The position numbers were made by a program, and so were the translations under genes. From Apostichopus japonicus (taxonomy: Eukaryota; Echinodermata; Holothuroidea; Aspidochirotida; Stichopodidae), in NCBI RefSeq assembly GCF_037975245.1, contig NC_092562.1:12342001-12406000 (forward strand): DNA of 64,000 nucleotides. The letters are read 5' to 3'. Position 1 is the stretch's first letter. Every line of letters begins with the position of its first letter. Below, in pieces: positions 25,322 through 35,851 of this stretch. A model generated the notes under the pieces. That model was not told the origin of the DNA. It searched no databases and worked only from the letters and a program-made list of their open reading frames with translations.

Positions 25322-25700
25322 TCAGACCCGATAACAATGCCTAAAGTGCTTGTCCACAGCATTCTTAAACCCATTCACACTACTTGTAAGTACAACTTTC
25401 CCAGGCAAACCATTCCACTCATTAACAACCCTCTTAGAAAAAAGTTATGCCGAATACTAATCCTACTTTGTGACTTGGTACGCCAATCGGTCTCTGAATT
25501 CTACCCGGAAAACCCTCATTGGTTTGCTTTCGAAGGCTCTCCATTTCTTTGCTTTCGCTGTGGCTTCGAAACATTCCAAAGATTCTGCATCTACAATATT
25601 CTGTGTCAGTATTCAGTGAAAGCTTTGACATGCTACCCTCAGACGCAGGTGCGGTTGGCTGCTCAGGGCCCAAGATCCAACAAAAGATGTCCACCGCCCC
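25322..25700 (-). mobile_element. C-terminal end of a LINE-type reverse transcriptase (frameshifted)
   Basis: The minus strand reads SHKVGLVFGITFF and, after a shift in a T run, FSKRVVNEWNGLPGKVVL, SVNGFKNAVDKHFRHCYRV and a TGA at 25322-25324. F..RVV..WN.LP..VV...S...FK..LDKH is the widely repeated tail of CR1/Jockey-group non-LTR retrotransposon polymerases. The upstream RT core is absent or unrecognisable, as expected for a 5'-truncated copy. The short sequence to about 25255 may be its 3' UTR. Confidence 0.7.
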
Positions 25701-25759
25701 TTCAAAAGCTAAGCCTCCTTCGGGATCTCCGTACCAGTTAATGGATCATCGGAGTCGTC

Positions 25760-26153
25760 TCTACTTCCGATCTCAGGAAAAATGCAAAAAAAGCAGCATT
25801 AGAAAATCGTTTGACATGCTTTCAATCAGAATCTGGTTTTCTGTGGCTTGCATGTTGAAGAGCATGATTGGAAGTACATGTGGTGCAAATATTGTGTCAA
25901 TCTGAAGCAATTTTAGACCCCTTCCTCCCAGAAGCAGCTTACGAAAATTGTCTACTAATGAGTAAAGAGATTGCTTTAGAAGTGACGAAAACTTCAGCCT
26001 TTCATAGTGAAAATCTGCACGTTCATGATACGGAATATTGATGGTGCCGTGAATTTTAAGCGTTTATAGCTAGTGAAAACTAGACTTACAATACTTTTGT
26101 GATTTAGTATAATAGTCAATGGGGCGTCTAATAGGCGTATGCTACCTTACAGG
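25760..26153 (+). repeat. Dispersed repeat family R1, copy B
   Basis: Second copy of the family described at 18837, starting near gaaaaatgc and carrying ttgcatgttgaagagcatga, gaagcaattttagacccctt, gaagtgacgaaaacttcag and the end block cttttgtgatttagta...ggcgtatgctacctta. It lacks the first about 150 bases of copy A. Confidence 0.65.
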
Positions 26154-26169
26154 TTGCTTACAATTGTGT

Positions 26170-26530
26170 CATTTGACAGTTACAAAATGCAAACAGCATA
26201 ATTGATTATGTTGGCATACTCCATATATTCTATATTAATCCGTCCGGTTGTTTTTTTCGGAAAAATACTGATGCTGCTGAATTGAGGCAATTTTACACCA
26301 CTTTAGGCTTTCCAAGAGCAGTGTACGAAAACTGTTTACTACTGAGAAAGAGGTATGATGACGAAAAATTCAGGTTCTCCTATCTTTACATGGTCATGAG
26401 AAAGAAATTCGAATGTGCCATGTATAGCCAAGGTGTCAGCTATGCAATGAGGGCGAAAAGTTCAGCTAGTGAGATATTCTACAAGAACGTAGGTACCACA
26501 TCATACTTTAGTGTGGGAGTCAATGTTTTT
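26170..26530 (+). repeat. Dispersed repeat family R1, copy C (diverged)
   Basis: Contains the 5' part missing from copy B (gacagttacaaaatgcaaac, ttggcatactccatatattc, atattaatccg) and then gaggcaattttacaccactt and gtgtacgaaaactgttta. It is more diverged than the other two. The end block (ttagtgtgggagtcaatg) lies near 26507. Copies B and C lie head to tail with about 16 bases between them. Confidence 0.5.
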
Positions 26531-26539
26531 TTTATGGAG

Positions 26540-27277
26540 TTTGCTATCTGAATCCACAATTGCAGCAGTTCACTTTGGCAAGGACCTACATTTTTTATAT
26601 CAGTGCTGACAAATGGAAGTACAGATATGTCCCTAGAATGGAATGAATGTTTTTCAGTTGATCAAGGTGACAATTCTTAGTGGAAGGCCTTACGAAGTAC
26701 CTTTAGTGCTACTGTATACCAACCATATATACTATTCCCACTGCTCATCATCTCTTGCAGATCCATGATCCATGTATCCAGTTTAATTAACCCTTAGCCC
26801 ACCAAGTGGTCTCTAGTGCATGTCTGCCAGGTATAAACATAACCACGATATGGAGATAACATAAATTGATTAGCGGTTTGGGCGAGTCTTCAATGCCGAA
26901 GCAAACTTAGATCAAGAATTCTCTTTCCTCATTTTCAACGTCATTTTTATCTCAGCCGGTTGCTAGCTTTCAGCTGAGCTATAGCGATTCTGCAGAAGTT
27001 CTGTCACTTTTTGCTACCGTGTTTGATTGACTGCCATTTCGTCATATTTTCAGTAGATTTGGCTGAAATTCGTAGATGTTAATTTAAAATGACTTATCCC
27101 ATTAATTCAACATATCATCTCTTTTAATCTACATATACCAATTTGTAACATAATCGACACCAGCTACCAGTTTTTATCGATGATTTGTCAAATTTAATTG
27201 GTATATGGCATTTTAAATCGACATATGCCCATTTATATCGACATAAACCAATTTAATGACCGATGATATGTAATATC

Positions 27278-27279
<2 letters not shown>
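26540..27279. other. No gene; MITE-end relic and TATCGACATA-type words before the palindrome
   Basis: At 26873-26897 the words gcggtttgggcgagtcttca and atgcc match the right end of the TTAA-flanked MITE found at 40465 and 46196, so a truncated relative may lie here. From about 27120 to 27260 there is an irregular series of (T)TTATCGACATA..CCAATTT words, similar to the sequence just before the inner TA tract at 30550-30575. Confidence 0.4.

Positions 27280-27373
<94 letters not shown>
27280..27373. repeat. (TA)n tract at the outer left edge of the palindrome
   Basis: About 94 bases of pure alternating TA. The palindrome arm begins at its right end (aacggccc). The matching right edge at 35448 has no TA tract. 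Frames across it translate to repeated Ile-Tyr and are not genes. Confidence 0.95.
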
Positions 27374-27374
<1 letters not shown>

Positions 27375-27992
27375 CGGCCCTTCCCGAGTGTTCATTCTGG
27401 TTCCCTGGCCTCTTGCTAACTTGAGACACCTAAATTTTTATGTAGAAAAAGGGCTCATTTTTAACCTGAGGAAAAGTGGGTGGGGGGAGGGGCAAAAATT
27501 CAGACACAGTTAATTTCTTGGTGTACAAATATTAAAACCTCTTATAACGGCTATTATATAACTTGGTTGAAGGAAATGAAAATATAGCAGATATTTCCGA
27601 AACCGAACAATACACACATAGGCGTAGGAGGCGGGGGGTTGGGGCTGCAGCCCCTAATTCGCCATTACTAATGTAAAAGAGAGTTTTAACATAATTGGAC
27701 TTCCATGATTTTTCTCCATCTACATAAGACATTTCGTTGTTTACATTAGCATCCCGCGGTATACTGTGCCACTTTCACGGACCGTACGGTACACGATGGC
27801 ATCTGATGTAATAACCGATGCTTGCTTATATGATATTGACATTAACACGTTGGACGCGCGCGGAGCGCTTGAAAATTTTTGGTTATTTTTAGCGGGCAAG
27901 TCGGACAATTTTGAGGCTGTTCATCCTGGAACGGCATATTCATGCTCACTGATATGATGTGATATCTGCTGTTTGCTTTACTAATTCGAACA

Positions 27993-28225
27993 GGCGCGTA
28001 GCGAGGAATTTGCCAAGGAAAGGGCGAAGCCTGTAGGCAAATTATCTAAGCGTAGCGCCCCATTAGTTGGCGCGAAGCGTATAAGAAAATTTTGGCCGAA
28101 ATGCCTCCCAGATCGCTGGAAGTTGCACTACCCAGGACCATTTGTTGGCGCGAAGCGTACAAGCAAATTTTGGCCGAAAATGCCTCCCAGATCGCTGGAA
28201 ATGACACTTCCCAGGCCTTGTAAGT
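27993..28225. repeat. GGCGCGAAGCGTA repeat family, two tandem units in the left arm
   Basis: Two units of about 70 bases carry ttggcgcgaagcgta.aag, aaattttggccgaaa, tgcctcccagatcgctgga. The same words in reverse complement occur at 34602-34833 (mirror arm). Related words (ggcgctccgct, tacgctgcgcgcc) occur at 35455-35575 and 36290-36413. A recurrent GC-rich mobile-element piece of unknown class. Confidence 0.6.
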
Positions 28226-28625
28226 TGCATCTAAGCACTTTCTATTTTGAAATTACTAGCGATATCATTAAATAATATGCTGAAGGGGGGGGGGGGGCGG
28301 TCGCCCCCTTCCCGAAATTTGTCATGTTCCCCGATGGAGTTCGAGACCAGCCACAGTTGGTTTCATAGCACCGTTCTACAATTGATTAAGGCGTATATAC
28401 ACACACACGCGTTATGATATACCATATGTAGTATATATATAGATCATGAGTAAGAGAAGAAAAATGGAAACGTCAAAAATTGAGTTGTCGGTGTAAGGGG
28501 TAGGGTGAGGCACACGCCTCTTCCGAAATCCTTGATCCGTCACTGGCTACCCTGTGTATATAATAGGGATCAGCGCTGTAATAATGTCACTGTTCCTCTT
28601 TCTCTTCCCGGTGTCTTGGCGTTTT

Positions 28626-28751
28626 TCTCCTCCTCCTTTTCTCCTTTTTCTCTCTTTCTTCTTTTTCTTTTCCCTTCCTTCCTCTCCTCCTCCTCTTTCC
28701 CCCCTCTTTTTTCCTCTTTTCTTCTCTTTTTTTTCTCTCCTCTTTTTCTTA
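28626..28751 (+). repeat. Long homopyrimidine tract
   Basis: About 125 bases of almost pure C and T (mirrored as a purine tract at about 34074-34199), followed by a GC-rich self-complementary stretch (ggggggcgcgcgcccccaa). Such tracts can adopt triplex DNA, and both arms together could fold in a cruciform. The Ser/Phe/Pro-rich frames across it are compositional artefacts. Confidence 0.9.
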
Positions 28752-29827
28752 CCCGGGGGGCGCGCGCCCCCAACGCCCCCCCATGGATACGCACCTGCAA
28801 ATGGTTATCGTAAATTGAAGAACAAAATGTTTTGCTATTTATAAGTATGTTTTGTAATTTAACTAACCGTCACAGCACATATTTGTATCACATGATAATA
28901 CATTTGTAACGTGTATTTTGGTATCTGTATTTGTATTTCATATCTCTTCAGAAATGTTTTGTTATATTGCAGTGAGTATTCCAAGCAATAATTGAGGGAA
29001 AATACCCCCTCTCAACTATGTTAACTATTCATCAATGGTAATGTTACATGTTTTCTTATGTAATATAATGATTTTACACTACAGTGGTATTCATACGGAC
29101 GCTTCATTAATATTGTTACAAAAATAGGTGACATTTTTGTTTAATCATAATTATATTGTAGTGCATAATAAGCTACCGTAGATTACGGCTGTTAAGCGTC
29201 ATGGCGATGAGTGCACATGAAGGCCTCGTGGGCCGGAAGTTGAGCTTCCGCTACTATTGTTTAACTTTGTTCAGTAACTTCCTGACACGTGCTGTGTGAA
29301 AGTTACGGCCAGCCTGCACTGATACGCAGGGTTAGGACACACCTGTTTTTGCAGCCGAAGAGAAAGGATCTTTATCAAAGTGGTCGTTATATATATAGAT
29401 TAGAATTAGAATCGTCAAGTTGTGATTGAACTTTTGTCGTTTGTATAGTCAGTCAATTTCTCTGTGTTCGATTTGGGTAAACCAACTGTTAGTTAGCCCT
29501 AATAACTTTATATTCTGGAGTCGTTGTGCACCGTCGCCGTAGAAGTTTTGCCGTGAATCTAACAGGGCCTAGAGTAAGTACCAGTAATCAACCTATATAT
29601 ATAAATCGGTCGTATAGAGACCAGACGTTGAACACCTAAATTAACGGTGACATTAATCGGGCAGAGTGTAACTCGACATCTGGCTGGGGGTTAAATTATT
29701 CCGTATCAAGGGGGAAATTACATTTACATATTTCTGCTGGTATTCTGGACCTAACGGGAGTGCCTCTTTCATTTTTACGGAACCACATATTTTAGCTGCT
29801 GTTATATTCTAGATGTAGGGACCATCT

Positions 29828-30110
29828 TTCCACCCCATACCCGCGGAATTGTCGGTAATTCGCCTAACAGCGGAACACAGGGCTATTCCGCCTACCCGCG
29901 GAATTGACGGTATTCCGCCTAACAGCGGAACAGAGGGTATTCCGCCTACCCGCGGAATTGACGGTATTCCGCCTAACAGCGGAACAGAGGGTATTCCGCC
30001 TACCCGCGGAATTGAGTGGATTCCGCCGAACAACGGAAAGGAGGCTTGTTCCGCCTATTTTTGCGGAATATACTATAATACTGGTTTCTGGCGGAATTAG
30101 GAATATTCCG
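29828..30110 (+). repeat. Array of TTCCGC-N6-GCGGAA hairpin units (left arm)
   Basis: About nine units of 27 bases. Each is a perfect or near-perfect stem TTCCGC....GCGGAA with a 6-base loop alternating between CTACCC and CTAACA, followed by a 9-base spacer alternating between TTGACGGTA and CAGAGGGTA, so the higher-order period is 54 bases. Edge units are degenerate (ttccgccgaacaacggaa, ttccgcctatttttgcggaa). The stem is kept while loop and spacer vary. The same array is present inverted in the right arm. Frames across it encode GGIPSIPRV-type repeats only because of the period. Confidence 0.9.
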
Positions 30111-30575
30111 CAGGTCATATACTGGGACTCTACACCTGACTAGTTGTCACCAGGGTCCTACATTGTGTTGCATTGATGTTTCTTCATATATATACTACAT
30201 AAATGTATTCAGATGTTCATTTAATGCCTGTAGCATGAAACTGAAAGCAAGTCGTGTTGTAAATAGATTGTTTATACCTACGACCTTGTGTGCCTGAGTA
30301 TTTATTTCAGAACAGAACTCCGTTCCAGTGATCCTAGACTCCAGTCGAGACCTGATCTCACACCACGGACGAGGTAGCGTTACAATATGTTTGTGGCTGT
30401 CCGCAACACAAAAGCGAAAAAAAATAGTCCTCACAACCGACATTATACAAATAATCAGACCTATTTCAAAAATTTATACTTTGAGAAATTACTGCTGGGG
30501 CCCCTGGCGGGCCACCAGTCTCAAATCGTGGGGAATCGAAATATACCTTTTTAAATCGACATATACAAATTTCTC

Positions 30576-30578
<3 letters not shown>

Positions 30579-30643
<65 letters not shown>
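30579..30643. repeat. Inner (TA)n tract, left arm
   Basis: About 65 bases of TA just before the Penelope-like fragment (ataacggcacaccctgg). It is preceded by tttaaatcgacatatacaaa, similar to the sequence before the outer TA tract. The right-arm counterpart is about 38 bases longer. Confidence 0.95.
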
Positions 30644-30644
<1 letters not shown>

Positions 30645-30645
30645 C

Positions 30646-31260
30646 GGCACACCCTGGATGAAGAAAGGAAACAACGACCTCTTTGATGTCACAATGGGCA
30701 GCTACGATGGGGCCGAGGTATGCGAGCTTGTAGGACTCTACATCCTAAACACACTAGCAAGAGAATATGGGAAGGAATACATCGGGCTATACAGGGACGA
30801 CGGCCTAGCAGCCTTCAAAAACACCAACGGAAGTAAAGCAGACCGGATAAGAAAACACATGATCAGCTTATTCAAAGAACTGGGGCTCAACATCACCATC
30901 GATTGCAACCTGAAGATCACCAACTTCCTCGACGTAACATTCAACCTCAACACCGGAAAACACTACCCTTACAGGAAGCCCAACGATCACCCAGTGTACA
31001 TCCACAGGAATTCCAACCACCCACCAAACATCATCAGGTCCCTGCCAGCCTCAATCAGCAGACGTATCTCCGCCATCTCCCACGACGAGGAGATCTTTAA
31101 GAAAGCCGCACCAGCCTACGAGGAAGCACTCAAGTCAAGTAATTACACCGAGGGTCTCTCATACATCGCCCACCAACCTACCAAGAACAACCGAAACAAC
31201 TGCAAGACATACATCGGCCTTACAGAACCCCCCTTCAAGCTCAGATACGGTAACCACAAG
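30646..31260 (+). mobile_element. Penelope-like retroelement fragment, left copy (RT end joined to GIY-YIG)
   Basis: The plus frame starts [19 protein letters not shown] and contains [21 protein letters not shown] (the reverse-transcriptase YxDD-type active site) and NITIDCNLKITNFLDVTFNL, with palm and thumb continuing to NNRN. It then jumps directly to NCKTYIGLTEPPFKLRYGNH, the start of a GIY-YIG endonuclease (YIG and the Arg in RYGNH). The linker present in the right copy (RKRNIIWFNPP to KAEVKTID) is missing, apparently by joining at a shared AAC. The 5' part of the RT is absent: the fragment starts at the TA tract. Penelope-like elements pair exactly these two enzymes. Dead copy. Confidence 0.8.
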
Positions 31261-31588
31261 ATGTCGATGGTTTTCACTTCGGCCTTGTATATGATGTTAG
31301 ATGCCTGGCAGTTTCCATTTAGTGGGCATGTGTCCTTTTTTCGGCAGTTGCAGGCTTCCTTTTCTTTCGATGTGTGGGTGGCTGCTATACGTTTGTTGTG
31401 TCCTTTGATGATGCTGGCGATGTTGGGCATGCAACTGTAACTGACTTTCACGGTGTTTCTGTTGAAAATCTTGTGTAGTTTCGATGTCTTCGGGAAGTGT
31501 TTGTTGATAAGTTTCAGGAATGTGCCTCCTATGTTCGTGGCTACGTTGCTGCTAAAAGGTGGGTTGAACCAGATGATGTTGCGCTTTC
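31199..31588. other. Asymmetric centre of the palindrome
   Basis: The 390 bases between the arms do not pair with each other. 31199-31260 encodes the GIY-YIG start on the plus strand (left copy). 31261-31588 encodes the RT-endonuclease linker on the minus strand (right copy). The direction of the element flips at about 31260/31261 (aaccacaag|atgtcgatgg). The minus frame ends at KTID, where the residues that should follow in an intact element (…NCKTYIGL) lie on the other strand. Confidence 0.85.
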
Positions 31589-32142
31589 TGTTTCGGTTGT
31601 TCTTGGTAGGTTGGTGGGCGATGTATGAGAGACCCTCGGTGTAATTACTTGACTTGAGTGCTTCCTCGTAGGCTGGTGCGGCTTTCTTAAAGATCTCCTC
31701 GTCGTGGGAGATGGCGGAGATACGTCTGCTGATTGAGGCTGGCAGGGACCTGATGATGTTTGGTGGGTGGTTGGAATTCCTGTGGATGTACACTGGGTGA
31801 TCGTTGGGCTTCCTGTAAGGGTAGTGTTTTCCGGGGTTGAGGTTGAATGTTACGTCGAGGAAGTTGGTGATCTTCAGGTTGCAATCGATGGTGATGTTGA
31901 GCCCCAGTTCTTTGAATAAGCTGATCATGTGTTTTCTTATCCGGTCTGCTTTACTTCCGTTGGTGTTTTTGAAGGCTGCTAGGCCGTCGTCCCTGTATAG
32001 CCCGATGTATTCCTTCCCATATTCTCTTGCTAGTGTGTTTAGGATGTAGAGTCCTACAAGCTCGCATACCTCGGCCCCATCGTAGCTGCCCATTGTGACA
32101 TCAAAGAGGTCGTTGTTTCCTTTCTTCATCCAGGGTGTGCCG
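31261..32142 (-). mobile_element. Penelope-like retroelement fragment, right copy (RT end and linker)
   Basis: The minus frame from 32129 repeats the RT fragment of the left copy almost exactly ([29 protein letters not shown]) and then continues through the linker missing from the left: RKRNIIWFNPPFSSNV, KLINKHFPKTSKLHKIFNRN, VSYSCMPNIASIIKGHNKR, a Cys cluster (CNCRKKDTCPLNGNC) and SNIIYKAEVKTID. The Cys cluster is the usual zinc-finger-like motif between RT and GIY-YIG in this group. The endonuclease itself is not on this strand. The frame continues a little past the flip into meaningless sequence. Confidence 0.8.
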
Positions 32143-32249
<107 letters not shown>

Positions 32250-32710
32250 GAGAAATTTGTATATGTCGATTTAAAAAGGTATATTTCGATTCCCCACGAT
32301 TTGAGACTGGTGGCCCGCCAGGGGCCCCAGCAGTAATTTCTCAAAGTATAAATTTTTGAAATAGGTCTGATTATTTGTATAATGTCGGTTGTGAGGACTA
32401 TTTTTTTTCGCTTTTGTGTTGCGGACAGCCACAAACATATTGTAACGCTACCTCGTCCGTGGTGTGAGATCAGGTCTCGACTGGAGTCTAGGATCACTGG
32501 AACGGAGTTCTGTTCTGAAATAAATACTCAGGCACACAAGGTCGTAGGTATAAACAATCTATTTACAACACGACTTGCTTTCAGTTTCATGCTACAGGCA
32601 TTAAATGAACATCTGAATACATTTATGTAGTATATATATGAAGAAACATCAATGCAACACAATGTAGGACCCTGGTGACAACTAGTCAGGTGTAGAGTCC
32701 CAGTATATGA

Positions 32711-32995
32711 CCTGCGGAATATTCCTAATTCCGCCAGAAACCAGTATTATAGTATATTCCGCAAAAATAGGCGGAACAAGCCTCCTTTCCGTTGTTCGGC
32801 GGAATCCACTCAATTCCGCGGGTAGGCGGAATACCCTCTGTTCCGCTGTTAGGCGGAATACCGTCAATTCCGCGGGTAGGCGGAATACCCTCTGTTCCGC
32901 TGTTAGGCGGAATACCGTCAATTCCGCGGGTAGGCGGAATAGCCCTGTGTTCCGCTGTTAGGCGAATTACCGACAATTCCGCGGGTATGGGGTGG
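32711..32995 (-). repeat. Array of TTCCGC-N6-GCGGAA hairpin units (right arm)
   Basis: Inverted copy of 29828-30110 with the same unit order. Because each unit is itself an inverted repeat, the array can pair within each arm as well as between arms. Confidence 0.9.
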
Positions 32996-34072
32996 AAAGA
33001 TGGTCCCTACATCTAGAATATAACAGCAGCTAAAATATGTGGTTCCGTAAAAATGAAAGAGGCACTCCCGTTAGGTCCAGAATACCAGCAGAAATATGTA
33101 AATGTAATTTCCCCCTTGATACGGAATAATTTAACCCCCAGCCAGATGTCGAGTTACACTCTGCCCGATTAATGTCACCGTTAATTTAGGTGTTCAACGT
33201 CTGGTCTCTATACGACCGATTTATATATATAGGTTGATTACTGGTACTTACTCTAGGCCCTGTTAGATTCACGGCAAAACTTCTACGGCGACGGTGCACA
33301 ACGACTCCAGAATATAAAGTTATTAGGGCTAACTAACAGTTGGTTTACCCAAATCGAACACAGAGAAATTGACTGACTATACAAACGACAAAAGTTCAAT
33401 CACAACTTGACGATTCTAATTCTAATCTATATATATAACGACCACTTTGATAAAGATCCTTTCTCTTCGGCTGCAAAAACAGGTGTGTCCTAACCCTGCG
33501 TATCAGTGCAGGCTGGCCGTAACTTTCACACAGCACGTGTCAGGAAGTTACTGAACAAAGTTAAACAATAGTAGCGGAAGCTCAACTTCCGGCCCACGAG
33601 GCCTTCATGTGCACTCATCGCCATGACGCTTAACAGCCGTAATCTACGGTAGCTTATTATGCACTACAATATAATTATGATTAAACAAAAATGTCACCTA
33701 TTTTTGTAACAATATTAATGAAGCGTCCGTATGAATACCACTGTAGTGTAAAATCATTATATTACATAAGAAAACATGTAACATTACCATTGATGAATAG
33801 TTAACATAGTTGAGAGGGGGTATTTTCCCTCAATTATTGCTTGGAATACTCACTGCAATATAACAAAACATTTCTGAAGAGATATGAAATACAAATACAG
33901 ATACCAAAATACACGTTACAAATGTATTATCATGTGATACAAATATGTGCTGTGACGGTTAGTTAAATTACAAAACATACTTATAAATAGCAAAACATTT
34001 TGTTCTTCAATTTACGATAACCATTTGCAGGTGCGTATCCATGGGGGGGCGTTGGGGGCGCGCGCCCCCCGG

Positions 34073-34200
34073 GTAAGAAAAAGAGGAGAGAAAAAAAAGA
34101 GAAGAAAAGAGGAAAAAAGAGGGGGGAAAGAGGAGGAGGAGAGGAAGGAAGGGAAAAGAAAAAGAAGAAAGAGAGAAAAAGGAGAAAAGGAGGAGGAGAA
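34073..34200 (-). repeat. Long homopurine tract (right arm)
   Basis: Mirror of 28626-28751: almost only A and G on the plus strand, next to ggggggcgttgggggcgcgc. Confidence 0.9.
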
Positions 34201-34601
34201 AAACGCCAAGACACCGGGAAGAGAAAGAGGAACAGTGACATTATTACAGCGCTGATCCCTATTATATACACAGGGTAGCCAGTGACGGATCAAGGATTTC
34301 GGAAGAGGCGTGTGCCTCACCCTACCCCTTACACCGACAACTCAATTTTTGACGTTTCCATTTTTCTTCTCTTACTCATGATCTATATATATACTACATA
34401 TGGTATATCATAACGCGTGTGTGTGTATATACGCCTTAATCAATTGTAGAACGGTGCTATGAAACCAACTGTGGCTGGTCTCGAACTCCATCGGGGAACA
34501 TGACAAATTTCGGGAAGGGGGCGACCGCCCCCCCCCTTTCAGCATATTATTTAATGATATCGCTAGTAATTTCAAAATAGAAAGTGCTTAGATGCAACTT
34601 A

Positions 34602-34833
34602 CAAGGCCTGGGAAGTGTCATTTCCAGCGATCTGGGAGGCATTTTCGGCCAAAATTTGCTTGTACGCTTCGCGCCAACAAATGGTCCTGGGTAGTGCAAC
34701 TTCCAGCGATCTGGGAGGCATTTCGGCCAAAATTTTCTTATACGCTTGCGCCAACTAATGGGGCGCTACGCTTAGATAATTTGCCTACAGGCTTCGCCCT
34801 TTCCTTGGCAAATTCCTCGCTACGCGCCTGTTC
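34602..34833. repeat. GGCGCGAAGCGTA repeat family, right-arm copy
   Basis: Reverse-complement copy of 27993-28225, with one base missing from the gcgaagcgta word of one unit. Confidence 0.6.
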
Positions 34834-35454
34834 GAATTAGTAAAGCAAACAGCAGATATCACATCATATCAGTGAGCATGAATATGCCGTTCCAGGATGA
34901 ACAGCCTCAAAATTGTCCGACTTGCCCGCTAAAAATAACCAAAAATTTTCAAGCGCTCCGCGCGCGTCCAACGTGTTAATGTCAATATCATATAAGCAAG
35001 CATCGGTTATTACATCAGATGCCATCGTGTACCGTACGGTCCGTGAAAGTGGCACAGTATACCGCGGGATGCTAATGTAAACAACGAAATGTCTTATGTA
35101 GATGGAGAAAAATCATGGAAGTCCAATTATGTTAAAACTCTCTTTTACATTAGTAATGGCGAATTAGGGGCTGCAGCCCCAACCCCCCGCCTCCTACGCC
35201 TATGTGTGTATTGTTCGGTTTCGGAAATATCTGCTATATTTTCATTTCCTTCAACCAAGTTATATAATAGCCGTTATAAGAGGTTTTAATATTTGTACAC
35301 CAAGAAATTAACTGTGTCTGAATTTTTGCCCCTCCCCCCACCCACTTTTCCTCAGGTTAAAAATGAGCCTTTTTTCTACATAAAAATTTAGGTGTCTCAA
35401 GTTAGCAAGAGGCCAGGGAACCAGAATGAACACTCGGGAAGGGCCGTTTCCGGC

Positions 35455-35575
35455 CATCTGAGGGGTTTGTAAAACCAAAAAACATCTTGCACGCTACGCG
35501 CCAACTGATGGTGGCGCTCCGCTCAGATAGTCGTGCATACAACTTTGCAAATCCTGGCTACGCCGCTGACTTTCT
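35455..35575 (+). repeat. GC-rich repeat piece abutting the palindrome
   Basis: Carries cacgctacgcgccaactgat, ggtggcgctccgctcagata and aatcctggctacgccgctga, close to the words at 36330-36413 and related to those inside the arms. It starts within about ten bases of the right outer boundary of the palindrome. Confidence 0.6.
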
Positions 35576-35851
35576 AATGAATTTCTGTCGGTCAAACTCA
35601 AAGCTATTTCGAATGGAAAAAAATCGTAAGATATTAACAAGAAATAAATTCTAATTCGGAAGATTCGTACATTAGCAACTAGCATGATTTCACCTCATTT
35701 TGTCTCAAAAGAAAACTTGTTCCATGTTTCCTAATTTGCACATTGGATATTGCAGTGCTAGTATGCATATGTTCCTTGGGGGAGGGGGGGGGGCGTTGAT
35801 GGGATGATGTGTATACGCAAATAAGATAAATACAATAAGATTTATAAAGGG

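Larger units (their letters stand above)
27373..31198 (+). repeat. Left arm of a giant near-perfect palindrome
   Basis: This 3.8 kb arm is repeated in reverse complement at 31589-35448. Coordinates pair with a constant sum of 62821 at the outer edge, 62825 through the middle and 62787 inside the inner TA tract, so differences are a few short indels plus a longer TA tract on the right. Example pairs: 27766-35055, 28554-34271, 29849-32976, 30328-32497. Content in order: GC-rich repeat units (27993-28225), a pyrimidine tract (28626-28751), AT-rich DNA, a hairpin array (29828-30110), an inner TA tract and a Penelope-like element fragment. Near identity means a recent event or an assembly artefact. 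Confidence 0.95.

Noticed and set aside
27213-27395. Frames rich in Ile-Tyr over TA tracts (also 30489-30692, 32135-32359)
   Set aside because: Translation of (TA)n only; no coding signal.
28505-28844. Phe/Ser/Pro-rich and Lys/Arg/Glu-rich frames
   Set aside because: Translation of the homopyrimidine tract on either strand.
29828-30110. CRISPR-like array
   Set aside because: Regular 27-base spacing, but the spacers are only two alternating words, not unique; eukaryotic context; hairpin satellite is a better reading.
29809-30118. Repeat proteins GGIPSIPRV / NGIPP-type on both strands (and mirror copies at 32682-33016)
   Set aside because: They arise from the 54-base hairpin array being a multiple of three; several frames are open equally and none has a context.
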